DNA from: Gerris lacustris
Lineage: Eukaryota; Arthropoda; Insecta; Hemiptera; Gerridae
NCBI GenBank assembly: GCA_951217055.1
Contig: OX578284.1
Location: 21,492,187-21,556,186 of the forward strand
Length of the DNA stretch: 64,000 nt
Direction: 5' to 3'
Shown: piece by piece, positions 10,996 through 20,686 of the stretch
How positions within the stretch are numbered: position 1 is the first letter of the stretch
How the letters are laid out: every line of letters begins with the position of its first letter
Position numbers and translations under genes: made by a program
The notes under the pieces: generated by a model
Told to the model about the DNA's origin: nothing
Seen by the model: only the letters and a program-made list of their open reading frames with translations
Database searches by the model: none

Positions 10996-11763
10996 ACGTA
11001 AGTATGAAACCATTTATAATGAAAAAGATGTCACAATAAGAAAATTACTTAAATTTACAAAAATCTGGGAATTGAAAGATAGTTGTTTGAACTTGTTTCG
11101 ATTTTCAGATGGGTCATTTTTAATATTATTAATATTAGTGTGTGCATAAGATTGTATATATACATAGAATATAGAGCGTAATAAAAATGTATTTATTGTG
11201 TAAGTTATGAGAGCATTAAATATATTATTTTTAAAAAAACTCAACAATATTTTACTTACGAGTATCTTATAAAATATTAAAATTATTCAACTTTTAATTG
11301 GAAATAATAAATTATTTAATTATTTTTAAGCACCTATAATTTAATAGTTAAATATTGACAGTTTTATTTAAAAGAAAAAGTAATAGATTAAAAAGGTATG
11401 GTGGGGAAAGGTCATAGGTCAGGTAGAGGTTATTGGCCAATCTAATCACCCGGAAAAAAGGAGGTTAAAAAAGCACATTTAGCTGAAAGGTAAAAAGTAA
11501 AAAAAAAAAATACTTGTATCTCAATAATGTTGAATTCATTTATAAACAGCACTTACAAATTTTATAAAAGTTACCATTTATTTTTACACACCAACTGTTA
11601 ATAATTTAAAATAATTACCAAGTTTTGGATACTTCGGTTACTTTTCAATTTTTTATTCTTAAATACGTCACAAATTTTTAATTTTTTTTAGAGAAAACTG
11701 TACATTAATACTTAGATTAGCTAAGTGAAAATAAACAATGGTAAATAACTGTAGGAGGAAAAT
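10996..11763. other. AT-rich stretch, no feature seen
   Basis: A short GC-richer patch at about 11395-11450 (GGTGGGGAAAGGTCATAGG) is unassigned. A 77-codon minus-strand frame (11014-11247) has no recognisable domain. Confidence 0.4.
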
Positions 11764-11948
11764 ACAGTCTCTTCACGGAAGATAATACTTGTTTATTTAT
11801 CAAGGCAGCTTTTGGCTTTTATAAAGCCATCATCAGTGCTGATTTTGGAAGAACTAGAGTTGCATTATAAAAGAATATGTTGTGGGCGATCCATATGATG
11901 TCGGAGACTAACGAAAGACTCAAGTTTTATCTTCCGTGGAGAGACTGT
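11764..11948 (-). mobile_element. Short TIR element, family F, with hammerhead-like hairpin
   Basis: ACAGTCTCTTCACGGAAGAT (11764-11783) is inverted at the right end (TCTTCCGTGGAGAGACTGT, ending 11948). On the minus strand, CACTGATGATGGCTTTAT then AAAAGCC (11807-11838) form a stem after CTGATGA. A second, larger member lies at 52081-52343 with related ends. Confidence 0.7.
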
Positions 11949-12009
11949 TTCTTTGTATTTATTAAGATAAATCAACGCTCTTATTTCTCGTGTTGGCAAG
12001 TAGTTCATA

Positions 12010-12175
12010 GTAAGTAGTTCTCTAACAGTCCAGGAGCTGATGTACTTGATCGCGACTAAGCATTAGCATCAAGCTAAAATTTTTACAATGAGTTAATTTT
12101 TTCGTGCCCCCCAAAAACAGATGTCTGGCACAGTTTGTCTACGGAAAAATAGCTTGCCCATAAGCTATTAAAGTG
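12010..12175 (+). repeat. Family D fragment
   Basis: AACAGTCCAGGAGCTGATG, CATCAAGCTAAAATTTTT and CAGTTTGTCTACGG match, in order, the arms of the foldback at 29049-29618 (GTCCAGGAGATAGCGTG, CATCAAGCTAGAATTTTGT, GTTTGTCTGCGG). It is a single-orientation, truncated copy. Confidence 0.55.
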
Positions 12176-12420
12176 GTAAAACATTATTCTGCTTTTAACT
12201 AACTTACATTAAGTTAATTTTAGATTCTTAATTGTATTATTCGTTGTTTGTATCATTACAATTACAGGAAACAAACTGACTACCAAAACACATGGTTCAT
12301 GTCCACTTCTTTGATTTGGATCAATTGTACCTACAAAGTGACAAACCAATATTAACTTGATATTTAGTCACCTTGTTGTAGCTTATGAGTATACCAACAT
12401 CACTATAATAGGAAGTATGT
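12176..12420. other. No feature seen
   Basis: Short AT-rich spacer between the family D fragment and the 70-bp array. Confidence 0.4.
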
Positions 12421-12775
12421 ATGAAAATAAATATGTGTACCTACTCGTATTGTGCCTTGGGGCAAGGCAGTGCAACACTACCATGGGATGTATGGATTAT
12501 ATAAATATGTGTACTCATATTGTACCTTCGGGCACGGCAGTGCAACACTACCATGGGATGTATGGATTATATAAATATGTGTACTCGCATTGTACTTTGG
12601 GACACGGCAGTGCAACACTACCATGGGATGTATGGATTATATAAATATGTGTACTCGTATTGTACCTTCGGGCACGGCAGTGCAACACTACCATGGGATG
12701 TATGGATCATATAAATATGTGTACTCGTATTGTACCTTCGGGCACGGCAGTGCAACACTACCATGGGATGTAATC
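12421..12775. repeat. 70-bp minisatellite, five copies
   Basis: CCATGGGATGTATGGATTAT recurs at 12481, 12551, 12621 and 12691, and CCATGGGATG at 12761: an exact 70-bp period. Copies differ by one to four substitutions. Since 70 is not a multiple of three and the unit has no stop in these frames, overlapping frames of 64-95 codons appear. They repeat the same peptide out of phase and are not genes. Confidence 0.97.
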
Positions 12776-12925
12776 ATTAGGAGTGTAGATAGTTCTAACT
12801 TTTAGTTATTTTGGCCATGATTTTGTAGTTCAAAAGCTTTATTCTCTAATTGGAATCCACTCTACGATAATTTTCTAATTTCGATTTTCTTTCTGTACTA
12901 ATGATCACATTAAAAAAGAAAAAAT

Positions 12926-13486
12926 GCCAATTAGTGCAGCACATAGCTTCCTATTTCCTAAAATTTAATGATTTTATGCTTTTAAAACTTATTATTATCC
13001 AATTAATTTCATTTTTCCCCAGTTATTTAAATCTGTCAATTTTTTTTTGATTTTTCACATGTATTAAGTATCAATTTAGCAAAATTTAAAGAGCGCAGAT
13101 GGGTGAAATTAATCTGGGGCCATCTGCGGGCTACTTTCGTCGAACCATCAAAATTTCATTAAAATCAGATGATTACTTTTGAAGATATAGCTGTAAATAA
13201 ATGTATGTTTGTGTGAAAATAGGCGCATAAGGTTGAAACTTACATTGGACTAACAATGGGCTAATTATGACCTATCTAAATTTCATCAAAATCGGACGAT
13301 TTTTAGATATGTTGGTTCGCAATAATTGAGCGAAAGACCGACAGACAGACGCGGAACTAAAAGTGTACCCTGATCTGAAACGGATTTCTTTCTTGGCATT
13401 TTTGAAATCGGAGACCTACAAATTTTTCGCTCATTAGAACGAACACATAGCTTCCGTTACCTTCGGTAAGCTCGGAAGCAAAAAAT
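12926..13486 (+). repeat. Family A, best-preserved copy
   Basis: It starts at CCAATTAGTGCAGCACATAG and ends at CTCGGAAGCAAAAAA. The final 30 bp (13450-13479) fold back: GCTTCCG pairs with CGGAAGC and TTACC with GGTAA around a TTC loop. An A-rich tail follows. There is no coding capacity, and the flanks are AT-rich, so target duplications are unclear. Confidence 0.85.
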
Positions 13487-14385
13487 CAATCCTACATTTG
13501 CCAAATTCACTTATTATATATATATATAAAGTATACATCATTAGACGACTGGAAATGTTTCGAATAAACAAATAAAAAAATCAATAAGAACAATTTACGT
13601 AAGGGGAGGGAGAAAATCTTGTGTTATTGACAATGACAAAAATTGCTTTCTCAAGCCTATAATTTTGCTTTTTTACCTTTGCTAACCAAAAAGAAGTGTA
13701 AAAAAAAGTGAAGAGAGGTAACGATTCATTGTTCACTAGTTGTATAATGGAAGCGTCACGGCACGCTCTCATTACCAATGATTTTCTAATCAAATATTTA
13801 AAGCTTTGGCCGCATTTTGCTTTCAGTTTGATGTATCGATTGAAAAGAAAAAAAGTAAAAATAGGGGCTTGTGTTGAAGCCTTTGGTTAGAACCGACATT
13901 CGGTCGCTGTTCGTCTTGGGGAAAAGTTTACCCAGCAAACGTTCTTTTAAATCAAACTCTACGTGAATTTAAAAAAAGACTTAAAACTAATACAGAGATC
14001 TTTAATTATATAAAACAATAGTTTATTTTTGACTAATAATGATAATATCAAATAGTTGTATAAAAGTTTATTTCTTGTCAACTCTTTAATACATACAAAA
14101 ATAAGTCTATTTTAATCGTGAATTTGGTTTACATAAAAAAAGCTTAATCTTCGAAATGTACAAAGGTTATAGGCATCTTAAAGCTAAGGTATCGAAGGTA
14201 TTATATATCACGCTAAGTGTTTTTTCTCTCATCTGGCTAAAAATAAACGATTAGGTCAACAATTAAAAAAGCAAGCAGTTTTATTAGATGTCACAGAGCA
14301 CAAATAGTTTCTTTATAAACTATCACTTTTACTTGTATTAGTGCTTAACACATATAAGGAAACACATTTGGCAAAAAAACAAACA
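13487..14385. other. AT-rich stretch, no feature seen
   Basis: Contains a short (TA)n run near 13515. Two overlapping frames on opposite strands (13581-13793 and 13708-13890) have no recognisable domain or splice context. Confidence 0.4.
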
Positions 14386-15078
14386 AATTAGTGAGGCACA
14401 TAACTTGCTCTCGTCTTATACCTGGAAAATTGGACTTATGATTTTAAAACTAAGTTTAAATGGGCGATTTTAAAATATGAGTGTCGCTTTAAAATTAGAA
14501 TGATGCGCGTGAGAAAGCAATGAGTGTAGAAGATTAAAATTAATATAAGACCATTTAAGGTGTGAATGAAGCGCGTGAGGAAGCAATGTGTGTAGAAGAT
14601 TAAAATTTATATGAGACCATTTAAGGTGTGAATGAAACGCGTGCGGAAGCAATGTGGGTAGAAGATTAAAATGTATATGAGACAATTTAAGGTCTGAATG
14701 AAACGCGTGAGGAAGCAATGTGCGTAGAAGATTAAAAATAATATGAGACCATTTAAGGTGTAATATTGACATAACATTCAAATTTCATCAAAATCTGACA
14801 ATTAGATTTCAAAAGAAGGGCGTTAGCCAAAATTTAGACAAACATAAACGAGGCCGAAAAAATTCCTCGTTTCTTAAATGCGTTAAAGTTTTAGAAAATG
14901 TTGAATTATAAATAGAAAATCGTTCTTCTAAATTTAGGTTTCGGATTAATCAGCTCATTAGAGCAGCATTTAATTTTTAAATTAAGTACTTTATTATTTT
15001 TTAAATTTTGAGAATTAAATTTGTTGTCCAGAATTATCACAATGCTTCATTTACCTTCGGGAAGTTTGGAAGAAAAAT
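14386..15078 (+). repeat. Family A copy expanded by an internal minisatellite
   Basis: The opening AATTAGTGAGGCACATAACT and the closing TTTACCTTCGGGAAGTTTGG are family A ends. Between them sit a 66-bp tandem array (14505-14760) and CAAATTTCATCAAAATCTGA. Confidence 0.7.
14505..14762. repeat. 66-bp tandem repeat, four copies
   Basis: AAGCAATG recurs at 14515, 14581, 14647 and 14713, exactly 66 bp apart, each followed by GTAGAAGATTAAAA and GACCATTTAAGGTGTGAATG. Since 66 is divisible by three, a 103-codon minus-strand frame (14470-14781) reads as a 22-residue repeat. It lies inside a non-coding repeat and is probably fortuitous. Confidence 0.95.
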
Positions 15079-16029
15079 GAAATTGGTTTAATGTAATATT
15101 TTAAGATTACCTCTACGATTACCGTTTTTACATAATAGTACTCACCGAATCGTGCTTAACTATAAATAAATTATACACAAAGTTAATTATTATAGTTATT
15201 ATAACAGTTATTATATATTGGTTCTACAATTTTTAAAGCTAATAAGTATGAACATGAACCTACTCCCAAATTTTCATGATCGTAGGATCAGTGGTTCTAG
15301 AGAAATTGTGATAAGTCAGTAAATAGCAATTGAATAGTACAAGTATAGGTAAAATATAGATTTAAAATAAGTTTATGTTTAAAAATTTAGTAAACTTGAC
15401 CTAAATAATTTCAAGTTAAATATCAATTACTTAAGATATTTTTGGACATTAAAAGCTTCTATCAAAATTAAAAGAAACATGAAAAGTATATTTTTTAATT
15501 ATAATGCAGCTCGAAGACTTCTTTTAGTTATACTTTTATTAATTGAAGTGCTCTGAAATATAACAGACTTTTAACATTAAAGCTTCAGTTTCTTTAGATG
15601 ATATTATTAGTTTCGGGAATGTAATTTATTTATTTCTAGTTTTTTAAAGAAACGTATTTGTGAATTTTCCCTTTTCGAATTATTTCTTATGACCGTAAAT
15701 GCTTTTAACTAATATTAAATAAATATTCGTATGAGTTTAAGATATCAAATTCAAATTATACACTATCGGGCTGTACAAAGAATACAAAATAAGTTTATTT
15801 TATATTTAAACCTTTATCTAAATTTTAATTTCAAAACGTATACTTTAATTTGTAGGTTGTTACTGACCAACTAAAGAGTTATTAATGGTATAAATGGTAT
15901 TAAAATATTAGATCCTGAGGTTTTTGATAATTAACTGGTCAATTATGCATTTCAAGTGGCACCTTCATTCAAATAGGAAGAAAAATTCCAGTCGAGCCTT
16001 CTATATTTTTTTCCTTTTTTCTCCTTGTC
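15079..16029. other. AT-rich stretch, no feature seen
   Basis: No inverted repeat, tandem unit or splice-bounded frame was recognised. Confidence 0.4.
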
Positions 16030-16200
16030 ACATCATTAGTCTAAAGGACGGGGAAATTCGGCCACATTACTCAGATACTTGTGGTGAACATCAGTGTGAA
16101 ACTTATCTCACCTTTCTGGTATTCAAACTTACACCAGATATGTCGGTGATGTGACCTAGGATTCAGTCGAATTGCGAGTACGCTAAACGTTACTCTCAAG
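16030..16200 (-). repeat. tRNA-derived SINE-like fragment
   Basis: On the minus strand GTAACGTTTAGCGTACTCGC (about 16174-16193) is box-A-like, and AGTTTGAATACCAG (16116-16129) is a weak box B with expected polarity. The body is GC-richer than its flanks. Not a functional tRNA. Confidence 0.4.
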
Positions 16201-16204
16201 CCTA

Positions 16205-16650
16205 TTATTTTCTAAAATAGTCTGCCAATTTGTGTGGCACATAGATTCCTCGTTCCTATTTCGTATACTTTAATGAGTTTATGCTTTTACAACCTATGAA
16301 TGTCAAATTTGTTTTGATCTTTTACCTGAATTAAAGTATTATTTTAATTTAAATCAAAGTATAATTATTATTAACTTACGGGAAACAGACTGTGAAAAAT
16401 ACATCCAGCGCCGGGCATAAATACATCCCGGCGCTGGAGTGTATTTTTCACTGTCTGTTTCCCATAAGTTAATAATAATTATAATTTGATTTAAATTAAA
16501 ATTTAAACTTTCCGTAGTATGAAAACTACCAAAAACTTAAAAGTATCATTTTATCAAAATCTAAAGAGGGCAGACGGTTAAAATTAATCCTGAAGCTATC
16601 TGCGGTCTACGTTTGACAAAAACCATCTAAATTTCATAAAAAACAGATGT
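16205..16650 (+). repeat. Family A 5' half, split by a palindromic MITE
   Basis: Starts CAATTTGTGTGGCACATAGA. It is interrupted at about 16340 and resumes after 16504 with CTAAAGAGGGCAGACGG and a CTGCGGTCTACGTTTGAC block. The 3' half and terminal hairpin are missing. Confidence 0.7.
16340..16504. mobile_element. Palindromic MITE, family G, copy 1
   Basis: Almost entirely self-complementary. It begins TTTTAATTTAAATCAAAGTA and ends with the near-complement. An inner pair, ATCCAGCGCCGGG and CCCGGCGCTGGA, flanks a short CATAAATACAT loop. The outer ends match copy 2 at 51131-51267, but the inner arms differ. It is inserted within a family A copy. Confidence 0.85.
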
Positions 16651-16711
16651 AGTTTACACTCGCGCGGTACGTGTCAGTGACAGTGAAAACCGTTGTACAC
16701 ATTGTAAGAAG

Positions 16712-17060
16712 AAATTAATTTAGCACCAAATTTGGGGGTAATACCCCCAAAAACTCTGAAAAACGTGGAAAAAACCATATTTCTCGAAATCGGAAAAGAT
16801 GGGGATACACAAGAGCATTCACCTCGAATGAGCATGCATTCGCCCCCGAATGAGCATGCGTTCGCCTCCGAATGAGCAAGAGTTCGCCCCAATTTGCTTA
16901 GATATGGACAGGGTGAGCCGAATGGATCGCATATGCTCATTCGGGGCGAATGCTCAAGTGTATCCCCGCCAATCTAACTACATACATTTTCCCGGGAAAA
17001 ATCTAGTTCCTGAGAAAATAGCTTTAAACGGGGACGGAGACAGGCCAAGTTCGATTTCAC
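16712..17060 (-). repeat. Family B-like fragment, minus strand
   Basis: AAATTAATTTAGCACCAAAT next to a GGGGGTAATACCCCC hairpin (centred near 16741) resembles, in reverse, the GGGGGTACCACCTCCAAATT block of the family B copy at 5690-6235. The match is loose. It contains the inverted segment at 16801-16967. Confidence 0.35.
16801..16967. repeat. Inverted repeat containing 22-bp direct repeats
   Basis: GGGGATACACAAGAGCATTC (16801-16820) is inverted at 16948-16967 with 18 of 20 positions matching. Between them CGAATGAGCATGCATTCGCC is repeated three times at ~22-bp spacing (16825-16890), and an inverted copy (ATGCTCATTCGGGGCGAA) lies at 16932-16949. Two 88-codon frames on opposite strands cross it and are not considered genes. 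Confidence 0.75.
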
Positions 17061-17689
17061 ACCGAGGAGAAGTTATTTTTATGATACATTCTGATTTAAT
17101 GTTCAATATTAATTAAATTTACCTACGAAAACATGAAAATTGATAAATGGAGAACACTGGGCTGAGTAATTATTAACTAGTATATGAGAAAGTTTTTGTT
17201 CTTTTTATTATTTTAAATTACATTTAAACAGGATAAAAAATTACTTGTATTAAAACTAAAATTTTCATATATGACGGTATTTGATTACCAAGGGAGGAGA
17301 TAACCAAGTCTCAGAAATAGATAATTCAGGAAAAATCTTTTGCGTGAAATGAATTTATCGTTGCGTTACTCCCTTGCAATTGTAACTTTTGCAGTGTGTG
17401 ACACCCGCTACTCAAATCCAATTGCTGAGTAACGTAATTATTCGTATAGGTCCATCAGATCTTCAGTAATTATCTTGCAGGTTTCTCGTAAGATCTTTTA
17501 AAGTGTGCAATGCCCCATGCGATAAGCACTACAGTGTACAACCGTCAACCTCATGGTCGGTGGGATCACGGGCCAGTCGTAATGTGTAAATTGAGCTTAA
17601 ACTTTCATTTTAAAACGTTATTTGAATTAAAGTGTTTATTACAACCAAATAAAATGTTGCCGAAGCTCTGTTTTGTACAATTTAAATGG
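17061..17689. other. No clear feature
   Basis: AT-rich with a GC-richer patch at 17500-17590. A short inverted pair (GCGTTACTC near 17353 and GAGTAACGT near 17427) is weak. No gene recognised. Confidence 0.4.
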
Positions 17690-17965
17690 TCGTGGACTCG
17701 TGGAAGGCAGCGTCCCTTAATGTGTAGCTATACAATTTATTTTTCGACTTCATCTCAAGGTATGAATGTTCTAACCATGAATGCCAAATTTCATCGAAAT
17801 CGGTCTTGTAGTTTAGGTTCCACCCGTCTGCACAGACCATAGTTATTTTTTAAAAATAACTCTTTTGGACTCAAGGGACCTCAAAACGTGTAAATCCATC
17901 AATATCTCAAAATCGAATTATCGCGCCATTCACAATACGTTTTGTATACATATTGAGTATATGAA
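17690..17965 (+). repeat. Dispersed repeat family B
   Basis: GCCAAATTTCATCGAAATCG, CAAAATCGAATTATCGCGCC and ATTCACAATACG match family B in order, ending with a TGAAAAAGAAAAAGG tail. The 110-codon frame at 17510-17842 runs into this repeat and is not considered a gene. Confidence 0.65.
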
Positions 17966-18486
17966 AAAGAAAAAGGTGTACAACACAAACTTGTTCAAGA
18001 AAATATTTTAATATTTATTTTCTCTTCGAGTGACAGAACAACAGGTCATTGCATGTCTAAAGGAACCCATGGGGGTTCTGACGTTTTAACTCAACGAGTT
18101 GTTATCTACTCACAGTTCATATATGCCATTCTTCATGTTAAAATATGCGCCACATTCTAGAAAAAATCTGTCCCCTGTTTTTTTTCCAGCAAATAAAAAG
18201 ATTTTTCTGTTTTTATAAGCAAAATTTATTTCTAAATACATACTTTAATACCGCATAGAATAATTAGGGGCAAATAAAAATAATGTAGAATATTTTAGAG
18301 GGTTTAATGTTCTAATATTTTGGAGATCAGATTTAAAAAGTAAAAAAAAAAAAAAAACACCTAGTTAATAATATAATTTTGAATAGAAATAAATTGAACA
18401 ATAAATAAATCAAATTGACTTTGACGAGTATAAATTAAATCAAATTTATACAAAGGAAACAAAGTAGAACAATAAATTAATGTAGG
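17966..18486. other. AT-rich stretch, no feature seen
   Basis: A palindromic hexanucleotide pair AACCCATGGGGGTT near 18065 and a 16-A run near 18342 are the only notable points. Confidence 0.4.
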
Positions 18487-18489
18487 GTT

Positions 18490-18968
18490 CGGAATCACTA
18501 ACCAGGTCGACTGGCCGATTTACCTGCGTTTTATTGTGGTCAGTGTCATGGCGGCTTCAATGATTCTTGTGGCTGGACAGGTCCGATATGGAAGGAAGCG
18601 GTCAATCAGGTTATGAAATGATATGGTTTGGGTTTAAAGCAACTGCGAGTTCTTACGTTCATATACTTTATTATTTTATCGTTTTAAGTTGTCTGATAAA
18701 TAGCAATTAAACATCCACAAAATTTAGGACGAAGGGCAGCAAAATTACGCAACGCCGGTGAAGTAAACAACGTTTTTAACTTTTAAATAAATCGCCACAG
18801 AAGTTAATGCTATGGTTACTAACCGAATTATCCGTGGGCTGGACTCTTTTGAAATGCTCGCTTCCACCCCGATCGTCCTCAACAACAACCGAAGTTTTAC
18901 GAACGTGGACGGTTGTTTAGGTTGTCATTTCTACGGTAGCTTCTCGGTCGACCTGGTTAGTGATCTTG
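18490..18968. mobile_element. TIR element, about 480 bp, non-autonomous
   Basis: ATCACTAACCAGGTCGAC (18494-18511) is exactly inverted at 18947-18964. The interior is GC-richer and has no transposase. A 62-codon frame (18812-19000) runs through the right terminus and is not a gene. Confidence 0.75.
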
Positions 18969-19044
18969 AACGCTCCAGTAGTAATTTTTTAACGATTTAA
19001 ATTACTCTTAAATAGAACAGGATTTGACAAACTATGGCCCATCT

Positions 19045-19160
19045 AAGGGCGGTTTCACACAAGACGACTTTTGTCGCTGTAGCGTGCGACGTCGACGTCT
19101 TATTGTGGGCTATACATTCGGTCTTCGGCGATGCATAAAAAACGGCGACAAACTAAATCC
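19045..19160 (+). repeat. Possible transposon end
   Basis: GGGCGGTTTCACACAAGACG followed by GACTTTTGTCGCTG resembles the 'GC-rich, ...TTTCACAC...' ends of some insect DNA transposons (compare 22500-22527 and 34570-34590 here). No matching opposite end was found. Confidence 0.3.
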
Positions 19161-19350
19161 AATGTGCAACTAGCCAAAGGCATTTTATAAAGCTATTTTT
19201 TTTAAAAAGTAAAACGTTTTAGGAATTACTCTCTTCATCTTTGTACACTTCACACTTCTGACCTCATTATTTCCATTAAATTAATTATATAAATTGTATT
19301 AGGTCATTTTCAATTGTTTACTTTATTTTCCTTCTACATTTTCATCATTA

Positions 19351-20407
19351 GGTTTGTTCCAACCACACTTCAAACTAGTTTGAAACTGTCCGACGCATGC
19401 GCATTAGGAAAAGGGCGTTCCAACGAAGCCCAAACTCCGACTGTCGGCTGTTCCAAACCACGCTCTGATTAAATCACGGATTGGTTTGGAACCAGTCAGA
19501 GCAGTCAGAGATCGGTGGCAGGGACTAGTAGTTTGAGTTTAGGTGAACAGAAACGTAACCTTCCGCTTCATTGTTTTTGTTTTGATTTCGCTCGCCTATT
19601 ATTCTCCTTTCTTGCGATTCATCTCTACTTTTTAAAATGTTTTTGTACGAATGCGATGATGAATTTTTGTGCATTTAATGACATTTTCTAGATATTTCTG
19701 AAAATAAATAAATAAATAAACCTATTTTCCAAGATTTGATACTTATTCCATTTTCAATCAGATATCGAAAGAATCCGATTTATTTCCGCAATATTTCTTT
19801 TGATAACTGAACTAAGATAAAGATTTGTTTTTTAAAACAAAAGAGCATTTAGGATTATATCAATAAAAATACGTGTGTGCCGTGAGTCTACTAAAACTGG
19901 CTCACCACAGTAAGCCCGAAAATTGTGAATTGCGTAAATCAAAATTAAATCGTGAATTCATGTATTAAATAAACATTTCTAAAATGTGTGCATGTGTTTT
20001 CGTCATATCCTCTATGCGTATGTAGGTTTTACTTCTAACTTTCGAGCATAATTAGTTTTAGAAAATGAAATTTTTGTGGTGTGGCCCCCCTTGTTGTGCG
20101 AGCCCCTAGGGGGGCCTAAATCAGACCCTGATGTAAGCGACTGGTACTTATCGTTATCAACTATTGACTCATCCATACCTTTAATATTAATAAGTTCAGG
20201 TATTTTTTATAGCGCAGGAACGCAAAATCATATAAACGATCAACTCAACAAGTTGTGTGCTAAAACCTCCCACATCAAATAGTTTGGCACGAGTTCAGGA
20301 GCGTTCCAACAAGACGGAATCACCAATCAATTCCCAACTGAGTAATGATGGCGCATGCGCATTACGTCAATCACGGACTAATCCGAAACTGGTGGTTGGA
20401 ACAAACC
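19351..20407. mobile_element. TIR element of 1,057 bp flanked by TA
   Basis: The left end is GGTTTGTTCCAACCAC; the right end is its perfect complement, GTGGTTGGAACAAACC, ending at 20407. GCGCATGCG-type subterminal sequence sits about 45 bp inside both ends (near 19395 and 20352). TA precedes the left end and follows the right, consistent with a TA target duplication; 5'-TTA and TAA-3' also fit a longer palindromic end. No transposase was found. The 68-codon frame at 20076-20282 has no recognisable domain. Confidence 0.85.
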
Positions 20408-20644
20408 TAATATCTCTTCAATGGTAAATATAATTTTCAAATTAGATTGATATTATCTTCAACAAAGGACTATTCATTAGATATTGTATTGTTTCACACA
20501 TATCTCTAAAACACGAACAACCATCACATCCATCAAATTGTCTACTCTTCTAGTACTACAAATTTTCAAAATTTACACAAAAAAATTAATATATAACTTA
20601 AAATACATATGCATCATAAATTAAGGAAATTTTCTCTTTTACAG

Positions 20645-20686
20645 GCGAGGAGTGCCAGTACTAGTAGTTTCAGAAGCATTAGTCAG
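20645..20686 (+). other. Candidate 42-nt internal exon (microexon)
   Basis: A strong acceptor (TTTTCTCTTTTACAG) precedes 20645 and a donor (CAG then GTGTGT) follows 20686. The 42 nt are GC-richer than the surrounding ~80% AT DNA and divisible by three. One frame reads Ala-Arg-Ser-Ala-Ser-Thr-Ser-Ser-Phe-Arg-Ser-Ile-Ser-Gln; a second frame is also open. No gene assignment is possible, and no second exon of the same gene was found in the window. The surrounding sequence would be intron. Confidence 0.35.

Noticed and set aside
12421..12775. A CRISPR array
   Set aside because: A contiguous 70-bp tandem repeat without unique spacers in a eukaryotic genome. No cas genes anywhere.
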